Assembly (NCBI GenBank): GCA_002284915.1
Contig: CP015606.1
Span: 1,426,001-1,490,000 of the forward strand
DNA: 64,000 nt
Source: Actinobacteria bacterium IMCC26077
GTDB lineage: Bacteria > Actinomycetota > Actinomycetes > Nanopelagicales > Nanopelagicaceae
Direction: 5' to 3'
Position 1 is the first letter of the stretch. Every line of letters starts with the position of its first letter. Positions 49,201 to 58,287 of this stretch are shown here, in pieces. Below the pieces are notes generated by a model that made no database searches, was not told the DNA's origin, and was given only the letters and a program-made list of their open reading frames with translations. A program made the position numbers and the translations under genes.

Positions 49201-52200
49201 CTGGCGGTGGCGGAGGTTCTTCATTCGCAACACATCCACGATTTACCCGAACTGCAGATAACCAAGGGGTCAACTGTGCGCCCGGATTCTTAGCTATCAC
49301 TGTTGGAAATGACCTAACTCAAGTTCCGGGTTTTACTCGCCCATGTATGGCTGCAGCCGATGTCACTCCACCAGTCATCTCTACCCAGACCGTAAGCACA
49401 GATGGAAGAACTATCACTCTTACTTACACCGATGTAAATAACATGAGCAGCACCTACTTCGATCCAACGCTCTTCACCGTCACCAGTGGTGGCACCAATA
49501 TCGCAATCTCTTCCATCAGTGCTACCGGTAAAACTCTTGTGATCACCTTGGCGCGCAACATTGTGCCAGGTGCAACAACGACAATCTCTTACACGGAGCC
49601 CAGCGCGAGCGATGATTTTTACACGGTGCAAGATGCCTTTGGTAATGATGCCATTTCATTCACTAATCGAAGTATTGTCACTACAGGGATAACAGTAGCT
49701 ACTCCTACTTCAATCGATCTCTTAGCTACATCTGATAGTGGCTCTTCAAATACCGATAACAAGACAAATGACACGACGCCAACAATAAGTGCAAGCTCAC
49801 TAGTCATCGGTGCCACCGTCACTTTCTCGGCGCGAATCGGAACTGGAGCTCCCGTCACCTGCACAATTGTTGCGACGGCGACTACCGATTCCTGCACTTT
49901 CGCGACTTTGCCAGTTGGTGTTTACAGCGTCACTGCCACTCAAACAAGTGGCACAACAACAAGTTCAGTCTCTGTCGCGCTAAGTACTCTAGACATCCAG
50001 ACCGCCGGCCCTACTGTCGTGAGCCTTACTAATGACTGGTATGCAAACAATGCCAAAGCTACTACTACGGGAGCGACAACTTTCACGATCACCTTCAGCG
50101 CTGCTGTAACTGGTCTCGAGCGCGCTGATATTGAAAAAACCGGTAATAATTGGGTTTTGGGCGCCACGCTTTCGGGCTCTGGAGCGCAATACGGCATCAC
50201 TGCCACAAATAGCACCGGTGCTTCAGGCAGCGAAGGAATTCTCACTTTCAGAATCCCAGCAAACGTCGCTGTCGATGTCTATGGAAATGGCAATCAAGCC
50301 TCAATTACGTTCACTATCAATCAAGTCACCACAATCACTTTTAACTCCAATTCGGGCGGTAGTGCACCGGCTGCAATGACACAGAGCTCTTCGACTGCGG
50401 CAATCTCGCTACCTGGGGTAGGCGTGATGGCAAAAACGGGGCATTCTTTCTCGGGATGGGCTACGACATCAACCGGCACCACTTCGGTTGGCGCAACCTT
50501 CACGCCTACAAGCAACACAACGTTGTATGCAATCTGGACTCCTGCTGTCTACGTCGTTACGTACAACGCTAATGGTGGCGTCGGTCTACCTTCTCGATCA
50601 ACAGATAGTTATACCTATGGCACGACTGCACTCACTTTGCCAGCAGTTGGCACGCTAACCCGCCAAGGATTCACATTCCGCGGTTGGGGAACGGCAACTA
50701 ACACTGCAGTTGCCTCAGCTATGACGAATACCTACACCCCAACTGCCTCAATTACTTTATATGCAATTTGGCAGGGCAATCCATACACCGTCACTTTTAA
50801 TAAGAATGAAACCTCAGCGACTGGCACGATGAGTACGCAAGCAATAACAGGTGGAACAGCGGTGAATGCGACGGCAAACGCATTTGCTCGAGTGGGATAC
50901 ACCTTTGGCTCATGGAATACCGCAGCCGATGGAACAGGTACGACGGTTACAAATAGCGGATCGATGACGTTCTTTGACAACACCACGCTTTATGCGCAAT
51001 GGGTGGTCGTTGCGCCAGGGGCGCCTACGGTTTCATCAATTACATCAGGAAACACCACTGCTACCGTAACGGTGACAGGCGTTGCGGCGAGCGGAACTAC
51101 CGTTGGTCCAACCGCATCCTTCACGATTCAAGCGTTCGATAGCGCAGGCACAAATGCGATTGCTGGAAGAACTTGCACAATTCTCGCCTCTGCCTCTCCA
51201 CTCAGTTGCCAAGTAACGGGGCTAACAAATAACACTACTTACAAATTTAAAGCTACTGCTGTCAATGCGACTGGTTCTGCAACTGGCGCAATCAGTACCG
51301 CCTCCGCCACCCCGTTGCCGTTTGTCATTACCTACGCAGTTGATGGCGGAACGCTCACACCCACCACTGTAAACTTTAATCTCGGCACTCCCGTAGTACT
51401 CCCAAATCCAACAAAAACAGGAAATACGTTTGTAGGTTGGAACAACCCTTCAAACGTCCTTGTGGGTATTAATGGCGCAAGTTATTCGCCTCCTTCAAAC
51501 ATTACGCTCACCGCACAATGGTCGCCATTTGTCTATAACGTTTTTTACAACGGGAATGGTTCAACCACTGGAACTGTGCCGAGCACTGCAACGTATACGC
51601 ATGGATCTACCTACAGCATTGCTGCTAAAGGAACTATGGCGAAGACCGGCTACCGCTTCTCGGGCTGGAGCGCGCAAATCGATGGAAGTGGCACCCGTTA
51701 TGCAAGCGCAGCCGATGCGATTGCATCATCGAGTGCAACCTTCTCGAGCAATACCGATCTCACGCTTTATGCGCAATGGACAGCCGAGGTCTACACCATC
51801 ACTTACAACACAAACGGAGGCACTGGCGCTCCCGCGCGCGCAAGCGACTCCTACACTTACGGCACATCGGGAATCGCACTGCCTGCAGGAACTGGCCTAT
51901 CCCGAACTGGTTACACCTTCGGGGGTTGGTCTGAGTCGACAACCGGTATCGCAGTCAATAACCCGTATACAACTTCGCAAAGTCGGACGCTCTATGCCCT
52001 GTGGAGTGGAATTCAATATTCGATTTCCTATGATGCTAATGGTGGGAGCGGGTTAATTGCTGATGCCAGCTACACCACTGGTGATTCCGGCATCACCCTT
52101 AACAACGGCGGAACGCTCTCACGCACTGGCTATACCTTTGGTGGTTGGAAAACGCTCAACGGCACCATCGTTAGCGGTGCGCCATTTACCACGACAGAGA

Positions 52201-55200
52201 ATCTCACGCTCTATGCAATCTGGAACCCTAAGAGCGTTTCCGTCCAATACAACAAGGGCGATGCCACTACGACCATCAAGTTCCCGACTGGCTCACCTGC
52301 CAATTTCGGATCAAATCTCACTCTCGCTGCAGCGAACACTGTAGATACAACAACAACTATCAATGGGGATACGTATGCTTTCGCGGGATGGAGTATTGGT
52401 GGGGTTATCTATCAACCGGGTGATCCTTATCGGATCACTAGCGAATCGCCATTAACAGTTACGGCCCAGTGGCTCCGACTATTTGATGTGCGCTACAACC
52501 TCAATGGCGGCACACACGCCTCAGGTGATACGAGCACCGAGAGCGAATGTGTGACAAGTGGGTTGTGCGCAGATACTCAAGTAATTACCCTCAACAGCGC
52601 TCCATTACGAACAGGATTTATCTTCAATGGTTGGGTCGATCAGAGTGGAGCCGCAAGCGTTGATGCTAACGGCACACTCCCGGGAACTCAAACTGCTTTA
52701 AATGACTCCCGCTACATCTTCTACGCATCGTGGACACCCAGCACCTTTACTTTTACCTTCGCACCGGGAATCGGAAGTAATGGCGCTGCAACGCTCCCTA
52801 CCGCTTCATATGGCGATACCGTGACCTTGCCATTGAGCACCGGATACACCGTCGCAGGATCGAAATTCAGCGGTTGGTTAATTGGGACCACTCTCTATCC
52901 GGCAGGATCGCTCTACACAGTCGGCGCAGATTCCTCACCCATTACAGCGACCGCACAATTTGTGAACAACACATTCAAAATTTTCTACAACACCAACGGC
53001 GCAAATACCGGATCCACCCCATCGCCGACAACTGCGCAGGAGGGCGCCGCTATTACCTTGGATGGAGCGACTGGTTTCGGTCGCACGGGATACACCTTCG
53101 ATGGTTGGAGCGATGGCACCAACAAACGCGCAGCAAACTTCGCTACGACGATGCCCGGACAAAACTCCACTCTCGTTGCACAATGGGTAATTGCAGCGCC
53201 GAGTGCGCCAACAATCTCTTCCGTGACTGCCGGCGACTCAGGAGCAACAATCTCGGTGGCGCCAGGAGCTACCGGTGGCGCTCCGGCTTCGTACACCGTT
53301 ACCGCGACCCCTGGTGGTGCAACGTGCACGATAATCTCACCCGCAACAAGTTGCTCTATCACTCCGCTGACAAATGGAACTGCCTACACCTTCAGCGCCA
53401 CTGCAACGAACTCAACGGGAACTTCTGTCGCCACCAACTCATCTTCCATTACTCCAGCAGGTGTTCCGGCGGCTCCTACCGGACTTAGTGCGGTCCGTGG
53501 AAACACCACCGCAACCGTTTCACTCACACCCGTACCTGATGGGTCTACCGGTGGCAAGGCAATAACTTCGTACACCATTACTGCTTATGACGCTTCGGGA
53601 AATGCAGCAGGAACACCCTGCTCTGTTATCCCCGCCGCAACCAGTTGCACAGTTACCGGCTTAACGAATGGATCGGCCTACACATTCAAAGCGACTGCGA
53701 CAAATGGCGTCTACACATCGAGCCTTTCCACTGCATCATCAGCGATTACTCCTGCGACGGTACCTAATCCACCAACTTCTCTCGTTGCTGTGACCACCTC
53801 ACCAAATTCCGCAAATATTACGTTTGTCACCCCAGTTAATAATGGTGGCGATGCGGTCACCAGTTACACCGTCACATCATCGCCAGGTGGGTTTACCTGC
53901 ACTGTGGCCGCACCTGGAACAAGTTGCGCAATTACTGGCTCACTCACAAATGGTGTCGCCTATACATTTACCGCTACGGCAACTAACGGTGTTGGCGCTT
54001 CAACTCCATCGGTTGCCTCCGCACCCATAACACCAATCGGACCGCCAGCCGCGCCATCGAACGTAACTGCTACTGCAGGAGATGGCGGTGCCACTATTTC
54101 TTTCACCGCTCCTAACGCTAATGGCTCTGCAATTACGGGTTATCTTGTTACCGCACTAGATCAAAATGGTGTGCCGTTGAACCCCGCCGTGACCTGCACG
54201 CCAGCACCTGGGGTCACCACATGTGAAATCACCACAGGATTAACAAATGGTGTTCCATACAAATTCTCCGTGGTCGCAACAAACAACGTTGGCCCTTCAC
54301 TAGCTGGAATTACTTCGGCGACTACAACACCGCAGCCGCGAGTCACACCTTCATTGCTCCTTAATGGAACACCTTCCGGTACAACTGCAATTAATAGAAC
54401 CCTCACCGCCCCGCAAGTATTTGACGGTATTCCTGCGCCAACAATTGCTTACCAGTGGCAACGCTGCACTTCACCAACTGATTTCAGCACGTGCACGAAT
54501 ATCACCGGTGCTACTGCGGCGACGTATCAGTTAGCGTTGGCAGATGTCGATGATTACATCAGAGTATCGGCAACAGCAAGCAATACAGTGGCGCCCAATC
54601 TCACGGTTATTTCTGATATCACTGATCTAATTACGGGCGCTCCGCAAGCAACAACGCCAACGACTGGATTGACTGCAAACATCAACGAAAGTTACACCTT
54701 AGCTACTGCAGCTTTTGGTGGCGCCGTCCCGCTCACGTATGCAGTAACAAGTGGCACGCTCCCAACTGGACTAACAATCGATCCATTAACGGGAAACATC
54801 ACCGGCACGCCAACTACTGTCGGGACTGCAACCGTGACGATTACTGCAACGGATCAAAAAGGCACCACTGGCAGCATCACCTTTACGCTTACCGTTGTCG
54901 ATCCCACTCCAGCGCCGTCTGCACCGACTTCACCACCTCCAACTGCACCCTCTGCTCCGCTTAATCCAGGCGCAGATGATGCTGCGCGAGCCGCCGCCGA
55001 GAAAGCAGCGGCCGAGAAAGCAGCCGCCGATGCCGCTGCGAAAGCCGCCGCCGAAAAAGCAACCGCCGATGCCGCTGCGAAAGCAGCCGCCGATGCCGCT
55101 GCAAAAGTAATCGCTGACAAAGCAGCGGCTGATGCCGCGGCACGTGCTGCCGCTGAGAAAAAGAGCGCTGCTAGCCAGGCGCAAGCTGCAGCTCTGGCCG

Positions 55201-56246
55201 CTTCACAAGCGGCAGCCGCAAGAGCCACGGCAGCAGAGGCTGCACGCAAAGCGGCAGCAGATGCCGCTGCGCGAGCAGCAGCTCTCTCACGAAGTAATTT
55301 AGTGAGCGCTGCAGCAAAGCAAACTGCAGCGGCGCAAGCTGCTGCCGCAGAAGCGCGCGCTGTTGCGGCAGTGAAAAACGCTGCGCAAGCAGCGAGCGTT
55401 GCAAATTCAGCAAATGCAAATGCTGCTGCAGCCTCCAAGGAAGTATCGATTTCCATAGGTGCACTAACTTCGGCTCAAGCAGCTGCTGAAAAATCCGCTG
55501 CGTTTGAAGCCCAAGCAAATGCTGCGAAGTCAGCAGCAAAAGCTGCTGCAGAGAGTGCCGCAGCACAAGCACAGCTAGAACGTGATCGCGCAGCTACTGC
55601 CACCAAAGCTGCTGCAGATGCGCTAGCAGCTGCAGCAGAGAAGCAACGAGCTGCTGCGGATGCGGCGGCGGCGGCGCAAGCTGAATCCGCCCGCCTTGCA
55701 CAAGCATCAGCAGAGCGCGCCACGGCAAAAGTTAATGCCGAGAAGGCAGCCAGTGAGGTCGCCGCCATTCTCTCTGAACAAGCAAAACTCTCTGAACAGT
55801 TGATGAGCTCCAAAGATCCAGAACAAATCGCCAAGACGCAAGCTGCCCTTGAAGAACTAAGTGCAAAATTGGAGAGTGCTCAAGAAGTTCTCGATGATGC
55901 AGTAGATACAGTTGAGTCCACTACCGCCCAGGAGAATTCAATCGCGGAAAACGCACGTGTTGCTATTGCACGAGCAGAGTCCACCGTAAAGAGCGCCAAA
56001 AAAGCAAAATCTGAGGCTGCAAAAACACGCGCAGAGGCGCGGGAAGTCGTTACTCAGGCCCTAGTTTCTGAAAGAGCAGCCAAGTCGGCAGCGGCGGCAG
56101 TAAAGACTGTAACTCCGCCTAAAGCACCTACCGCCGCTCCCGCAAGTGCAAAGAAAGTTGATGCTGTCTTTAATGTTGGTGGCCTCAAGCCAGGGCAGAA
56201 AATTAGAGTGATTGTCAAAGTCAACGTCAAAGTCAACGTCAAATGA
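46287..56246 (+). CDS. Giant exported multi-domain repeat protein (3319 aa), probable surface adhesin
   Basis: The N-terminus has a signal peptide or anchor helix (about 14-31). A short Cys-containing domain (50-195) precedes three InlB-type beta-grasp repeats (Listeria-Bacteroides repeat; ...F.GWNT..DG.G..Y....LYAQW) at about 200-428. Then come Ig-like and Fn3 domains (430-740), a Gly-rich block (750-990), Ig-like/SwmB-like domains (1020-1348), three more InlB repeats (1350-1572), an Fn3 domain, eight InlB repeats (1680-2305), four Fn3 domains (2302-2683), an Ig-like and a putative-Ig domain (to 2873), a Pro-rich linker, and an Ala-rich coiled coil (2899-3285). The end is VIVKVNVKVNVK. No LPxTG sorting motif is present. 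A cell-surface adhesin is likely. Confidence 0.88.
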   Translation: MEIPSYLQRFFKSLTRFLIAFLFGLLLSIMNQVSSSAALLSTTSTNTPVINPGGGSQNGAASCAADQVVVGFRWSGGTSTSSPYSIFCRALNLDGTIPETQSNATNSTAVAVYVNASAANVEWCPAGTVATGVRHRGWADFSLICNTPPGLDSTPTYSHAVSGTTTDRSCTAGSLLTGMGTWTGAWLDSLYGVCKAFGTNTLTYNVNGGSGTAPPSVSPSSLTPTVATSTAYTGTRAGFTFAGWNTLANGTGTNYSNGATISVTAPITLYAQWNSTVTYDANGATGGTVPNTQTITGASGTTNLASNSGSLVRTNFTFAGWNTRADGTGTTYSVGASYTTTGNITLYARWQATITFDGNGGSGAASPSTQTSSTANYTLSTQGTLSKTPQTFAGWGSNATGTGTNLGAGVSVVNAGNTTWYALWNSTPNIPDLDASSDTGTSSTDNNTSDQTPTFIASGLTVNALVTIELRNGSGGLVGNCSFTATSTTGSCTIALVPPLSALTTASTYYAQVTQQFGTSTTTSAQLSSITIDATGPTPQITVSSGTSIIWTTRDTGQVTATETGSLYLVRNSLTVTDEASITSASTNLWKKITISSASVNTNIVLSGLLGGTYRAYAFDQHGNMGGPSTNSMNIFSQPGAATALIATPGVGTMGPKIDLSWTAPVDNGGGINYYNVEYSTNGGTTWLAFPNKAPSNSPFSIYPVNYETDYIFRITPVNLWGVGTTSDISNIANVAIPACSPAMSPNGKTHIFPVGACAWTVPSGVTSINIDARGGQGGWGVYGYSNGGGQLTGTLTVTPGETLYLYVGDQGTIPAGVFNSIAGRPGFNGGGWGGSTTSTASTSSAITGGGGGGSTDIRTSNALASRIAVAGAAGGSAHPQGNSCCVNVGFGGSGGGTTGGIIVTSDGRSGSAGTQSSGGGQSGSFGSAGALGVGGNGSHIGTTTTLTYAGGGGGGGYYGGGGGNANPNWATGGGGGSSFATHPRFTRTADNQGVNCAPGFLAITVGNDLTQVPGFTRPCMAAADVTPPVISTQTVSTDGRTITLTYTDVNNMSSTYFDPTLFTVTSGGTNIAISSISATGKTLVITLARNIVPGATTTISYTEPSASDDFYTVQDAFGNDAISFTNRSIVTTGITVATPTSIDLLATSDSGSSNTDNKTNDTTPTISASSLVIGATVTFSARIGTGAPVTCTIVATATTDSCTFATLPVGVYSVTATQTSGTTTSSVSVALSTLDIQTAGPTVVSLTNDWYANNAKATTTGATTFTITFSAAVTGLERADIEKTGNNWVLGATLSGSGAQYGITATNSTGASGSEGILTFRIPANVAVDVYGNGNQASITFTINQVTTITFNSNSGGSAPAAMTQSSSTAAISLPGVGVMAKTGHSFSGWATTSTGTTSVGATFTPTSNTTLYAIWTPAVYVVTYNANGGVGLPSRSTDSYTYGTTALTLPAVGTLTRQGFTFRGWGTATNTAVASAMTNTYTPTASITLYAIWQGNPYTVTFNKNETSATGTMSTQAITGGTAVNATANAFARVGYTFGSWNTAADGTGTTVTNSGSMTFFDNTTLYAQWVVVAPGAPTVSSITSGNTTATVTVTGVAASGTTVGPTASFTIQAFDSAGTNAIAGRTCTILASASPLSCQVTGLTNNTTYKFKATAVNATGSATGAISTASATPLPFVITYAVDGGTLTPTTVNFNLGTPVVLPNPTKTGNTFVGWNNPSNVLVGINGASYSPPSNITLTAQWSPFVYNVFYNGNGSTTGTVPSTATYTHGSTYSIAAKGTMAKTGYRFSGWSAQIDGSGTRYASAADAIASSSATFSSNTDLTLYAQWTAEVYTITYNTNGGTGAPARASDSYTYGTSGIALPAGTGLSRTGYTFGGWSESTTGIAVNNPYTTSQSRTLYALWSGIQYSISYDANGGSGLIADASYTTGDSGITLNNGGTLSRTGYTFGGWKTLNGTIVSGAPFTTTENLTLYAIWNPKSVSVQYNKGDATTTIKFPTGSPANFGSNLTLAAANTVDTTTTINGDTYAFAGWSIGGVIYQPGDPYRITSESPLTVTAQWLRLFDVRYNLNGGTHASGDTSTESECVTSGLCADTQVITLNSAPLRTGFIFNGWVDQSGAASVDANGTLPGTQTALNDSRYIFYASWTPSTFTFTFAPGIGSNGAATLPTASYGDTVTLPLSTGYTVAGSKFSGWLIGTTLYPAGSLYTVGADSSPITATAQFVNNTFKIFYNTNGANTGSTPSPTTAQEGAAITLDGATGFGRTGYTFDGWSDGTNKRAANFATTMPGQNSTLVAQWVIAAPSAPTISSVTAGDSGATISVAPGATGGAPASYTVTATPGGATCTIISPATSCSITPLTNGTAYTFSATATNSTGTSVATNSSSITPAGVPAAPTGLSAVRGNTTATVSLTPVPDGSTGGKAITSYTITAYDASGNAAGTPCSVIPAATSCTVTGLTNGSAYTFKATATNGVYTSSLSTASSAITPATVPNPPTSLVAVTTSPNSANITFVTPVNNGGDAVTSYTVTSSPGGFTCTVAAPGTSCAITGSLTNGVAYTFTATATNGVGASTPSVASAPITPIGPPAAPSNVTATAGDGGATISFTAPNANGSAITGYLVTALDQNGVPLNPAVTCTPAPGVTTCEITTGLTNGVPYKFSVVATNNVGPSLAGITSATTTPQPRVTPSLLLNGTPSGTTAINRTLTAPQVFDGIPAPTIAYQWQRCTSPTDFSTCTNITGATAATYQLALADVDDYIRVSATASNTVAPNLTVISDITDLITGAPQATTPTTGLTANINESYTLATAAFGGAVPLTYAVTSGTLPTGLTIDPLTGNITGTPTTVGTATVTITATDQKGTTGSITFTLTVVDPTPAPSAPTSPPPTAPSAPLNPGADDAARAAAEKAAAEKAAADAAAKAAAEKATADAAAKAAADAAAKVIADKAAADAAARAAAEKKSAASQAQAAALAASQAAAARATAAEAARKAAADAAARAAALSRSNLVSAAAKQTAAAQAAAAEARAVAAVKNAAQAASVANSANANAAAASKEVSISIGALTSAQAAAEKSAAFEAQANAAKSAAKAAAESAAAQAQLERDRAATATKAAADALAAAAEKQRAAADAAAAAQAESARLAQASAERATAKVNAEKAASEVAAILSEQAKLSEQLMSSKDPEQIAKTQAALEELSAKLESAQEVLDDAVDTVESTTAQENSIAENARVAIARAESTVKSAKKAKSEAAKTRAEAREVVTQALVSERAAKSAAAAVKTVTPPKAPTAAPASAKKVDAVFNVGGLKPGQKIRVIVKVNVKVNVK
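56214..56243 (+). repeat. 12-bp tandem repeat at the end of the giant gene
   Basis: The final codons repeat GTCAAAGTCAAC about two and a half times, encoding alternating Val-Lys and Val-Asn residues (VKVNVKVNVK). It lies just before the stop codon and the start of the next gene, so slippage here would change the C-terminus without breaking the frame. Confidence 0.7.
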
Positions 56247-57955
56247 TGCTGAGAAAAACCATGAAGAAAACAGCGCTGCTTATAGCGGTCATTACTCTCA
56301 ATTTTATGGCATTTCCTGCTTGGGCTGAAGGTGAAGTTATTCTTGATCGATTAACAAAAGAGCAAGCGGAAGAGCTAAACATTGTGATTCCAAAGAAAAC
56401 ACCACCAGGTTTTCATTCGCTGACTATTGAAGTCTATGACGACAATGGGGTTGTCAAAGATAAGGAGATTCCATTCTGCAAAAACTTAATTGGTGAAATT
56501 AATTGGGATAACAAATGCCCAGATGTAGCGAAGCTGCAAACTTTTGACCAACTCATGAAAATCAAAGTTCGAGAGGATTTACCGCCATACAAACCCGCTC
56601 AAGAGCCAGAGAAAACTAGTGGTTTGCAGATAGCAGCGCTTGCACTTCTGGCAGCCCTTGCTGGCGCTAAAAAGCAAGATAACCAAACTTCGCCGAAAGA
56701 TTCGGATTCGCCAGAAAGCTCGGAGCCACAACAAGAGGAGTTGTCATCGATTGATGCTGGCAAATTAACTCGTGTAGAGCGAGAAATTGGTTGGGGTGAT
56801 ACGTCGAAAACTTGGCAGACACCTTTTACTACCACAACCGATCATTTATTCTCATCAACTGCCCTCTACTTAAGTCATTACTCACCACTGCTGGCCCGCA
56901 CGGTCGCAGACGGCAGCTACCTCAGAGCGATTTTTGGAGGCTACTGCCTCGGGCTTTTACCAATTGCTTTTTTACTTGGGATCAAAGCGCTCATCGATAC
57001 CAGCGCTCAAGCGATGGCCCCTGCCCTGATAACGATATTGGCGATAGTTGCGATTGCGATTCTCGATGCAGCTGCGGGTGCTGTAGCGGCCACGATTTTC
57101 ATCGTTGGCAACTTATTGGCTGGTGGAATTTCCAGCCGTTCTGAAGCGCTTACCGTCTTAGGTGTAGCTGCGATATTTGTCGCACCTGCATTGCTGGCAA
57201 GTGCGATTCGTCCCCTTCGCCGAATGGTCATCGACTCTGATGGTCGCTGGGAGCGGATCACCGACTACGCGTTAACAACGCTTTTGACCGGATGGATTGT
57301 CGAGAAGATGGTTAATGCTCTAAATGGACTTTCAGGGGTGCAGCTGGCAGTCACCTACCAGGCGAGAACTATCGCAATTCTCGCGGCAACTTTCATATTC
57401 ATCCGCATGGTTGGCGAAGATGTAGCTACATATTTTTATCCGGCTCGAATGCGAAAAGTAGATGTAGAGCTAGCAGATCCCACCCGAAGGCAGAAAGTTG
57501 TTTCCAGCACCATCAGGGTTGGTTTCTTTATTTTGCTTGCCACTCCGTATGTTGGCCTCCACCTGCAGTTACTTATCGCTGGAGTAATCTTCATAATTCC
57601 ATTAATTGCGAACTTCACTTTCGCTGATGCTTTGCCGAAGTTTGAGAAGTTACACCAATTTTTACCGAAGGCAACCTTCAAATTAGTACTGCTTACAATA
57701 GTTGGCGCCCTCTTGGCTACGTACTTGCAGGAGCGCATTACTAATCCAACAGAATTCTTACGTTGGTGTTTTGTTGTCGTTGCGATTCCTGGATTACTTA
57801 TTGCAATTATGGAATGGTTCACAGTGGAACCTACTCGGGATTGGAAAGCATCAAATAGTGGACGCTGGATCTACCGTCTTGGTGGAGTGGTAATTTTCTT
57901 GACGACAATTCAAATTGTTCGTGGTGTAGACATCACAAGTTGGATCAATAACTAA
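56243..57955 (+). CDS. Polytopic membrane protein paired with the giant surface protein
   Basis: A 570-residue protein. A signal peptide (MKKTALLIAVITLNFMAFPAWA, about residues 7-28) precedes an extracytoplasmic part of about 110 residues and an acidic, Ser/Gln-rich stretch (140-170). About nine transmembrane helices follow from residue 215 onward. I recognise no family. The start overlaps the giant gene's stop (ATGA), so the two are translated together. ATGs at 56246 and 56261 are alternative starts. It may export, anchor or sense the giant protein; that is inferred from coupling only. Confidence 0.82.
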   Translation: MMLRKTMKKTALLIAVITLNFMAFPAWAEGEVILDRLTKEQAEELNIVIPKKTPPGFHSLTIEVYDDNGVVKDKEIPFCKNLIGEINWDNKCPDVAKLQTFDQLMKIKVREDLPPYKPAQEPEKTSGLQIAALALLAALAGAKKQDNQTSPKDSDSPESSEPQQEELSSIDAGKLTRVEREIGWGDTSKTWQTPFTTTTDHLFSSTALYLSHYSPLLARTVADGSYLRAIFGGYCLGLLPIAFLLGIKALIDTSAQAMAPALITILAIVAIAILDAAAGAVAATIFIVGNLLAGGISSRSEALTVLGVAAIFVAPALLASAIRPLRRMVIDSDGRWERITDYALTTLLTGWIVEKMVNALNGLSGVQLAVTYQARTIAILAATFIFIRMVGEDVATYFYPARMRKVDVELADPTRRQKVVSSTIRVGFFILLATPYVGLHLQLLIAGVIFIIPLIANFTFADALPKFEKLHQFLPKATFKLVLLTIVGALLATYLQERITNPTEFLRWCFVVVAIPGLLIAIMEWFTVEPTRDWKASNSGRWIYRLGGVVIFLTTIQIVRGVDITSWINN

Positions 57956-57960
57956 TCAAC

Positions 57961-58197
57961 TCACCACACAGTAGGAATCTCAGTGCGCCCGATATCTTCG
58001 AACGCCCTGAGAAATTGATTGATTATGGGCGAAGCGTCGTAGTAATTAACTTTCCGCCTACGTAAAGCGGAGTGAATCTCTGAAGTATCCATCTCCCAGA
58101 TGCCCAACCGCTTGAGGTCTTTGAGATAGGAGATACGAGTTTGGTATTTATAGGGACGGCGGTTGATTTCTGCGGTAGCGAATTCGGAGACTTTCAT
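57961..58197 (-). CDS. Hypothetical basic protein (78 aa) downstream of tRNA-Val
   Basis: A 78-residue basic protein (MKVSEFATAEINRRPYKYQ...). The segment RISYLKDLKRLGIWEMDTSEIHSALRRRK is helical and Arg/Lys-rich. I do not recognise a family; a helical nucleic-acid-binding fragment is possible. The open frame extends into the tRNA gene, but the ATG at 58197 follows AGGAAAGGG at good spacing. A hairpin covers this ribosome binding site. It converges with the giant-protein operon six bases away. Confidence 0.55.
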   Translation of the reverse strand: MKVSEFATAEINRRPYKYQTRISYLKDLKRLGIWEMDTSEIHSALRRRKVNYYDASPIINQFLRAFEDIGRTEIPTVW

Positions 58198-58198
58198 G

Positions 58199-58224
58199 AT
58201 GACCCTTTCCTGTTGCAGGGTCAT
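58199..58224 (-). promoter_or_regulatory. Hairpin over the ribosome binding site of the 78-aa gene
   Basis: On the minus strand ATGACCC and GGGTCAT form a perfect 7-bp stem whose loop and 3' arm contain AGGAAAGGG, the ribosome binding site of the ATG at 58197. It could limit translation until opened. Confidence 0.45.
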
Positions 58225-58232
58225 ATCTGAAA

Positions 58233-58253
58233 TACCGCCCCTAATGGGCGGTA
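58233..58253 (-). terminator. Probable terminator after tRNA-Val
   Basis: On the minus strand TACCGCCC and GGGCGGTA form an 8-bp GC-rich stem with a five-base loop, followed by TTTC. It lies about 35 bases after the tRNA 3' end. The T-run is short, so termination may be partial and allow read-through into the 78-aa gene. Confidence 0.5.
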
Positions 58254-58287
58254 AGTGAGCAGAACTACCGACTTTTCCTAGAACTTG

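Noticed and set aside
48716-49261. Pro- and Trp-rich frames over the glycine-rich block
   Set aside because: Shadow translations of Gly codons in other frames.
54854-55834. Long Ala- and Leu-rich frames on the strand opposite the Ala-rich coil
   Set aside because: They are mirror frames of low-complexity codons of the giant gene, with no start signals.
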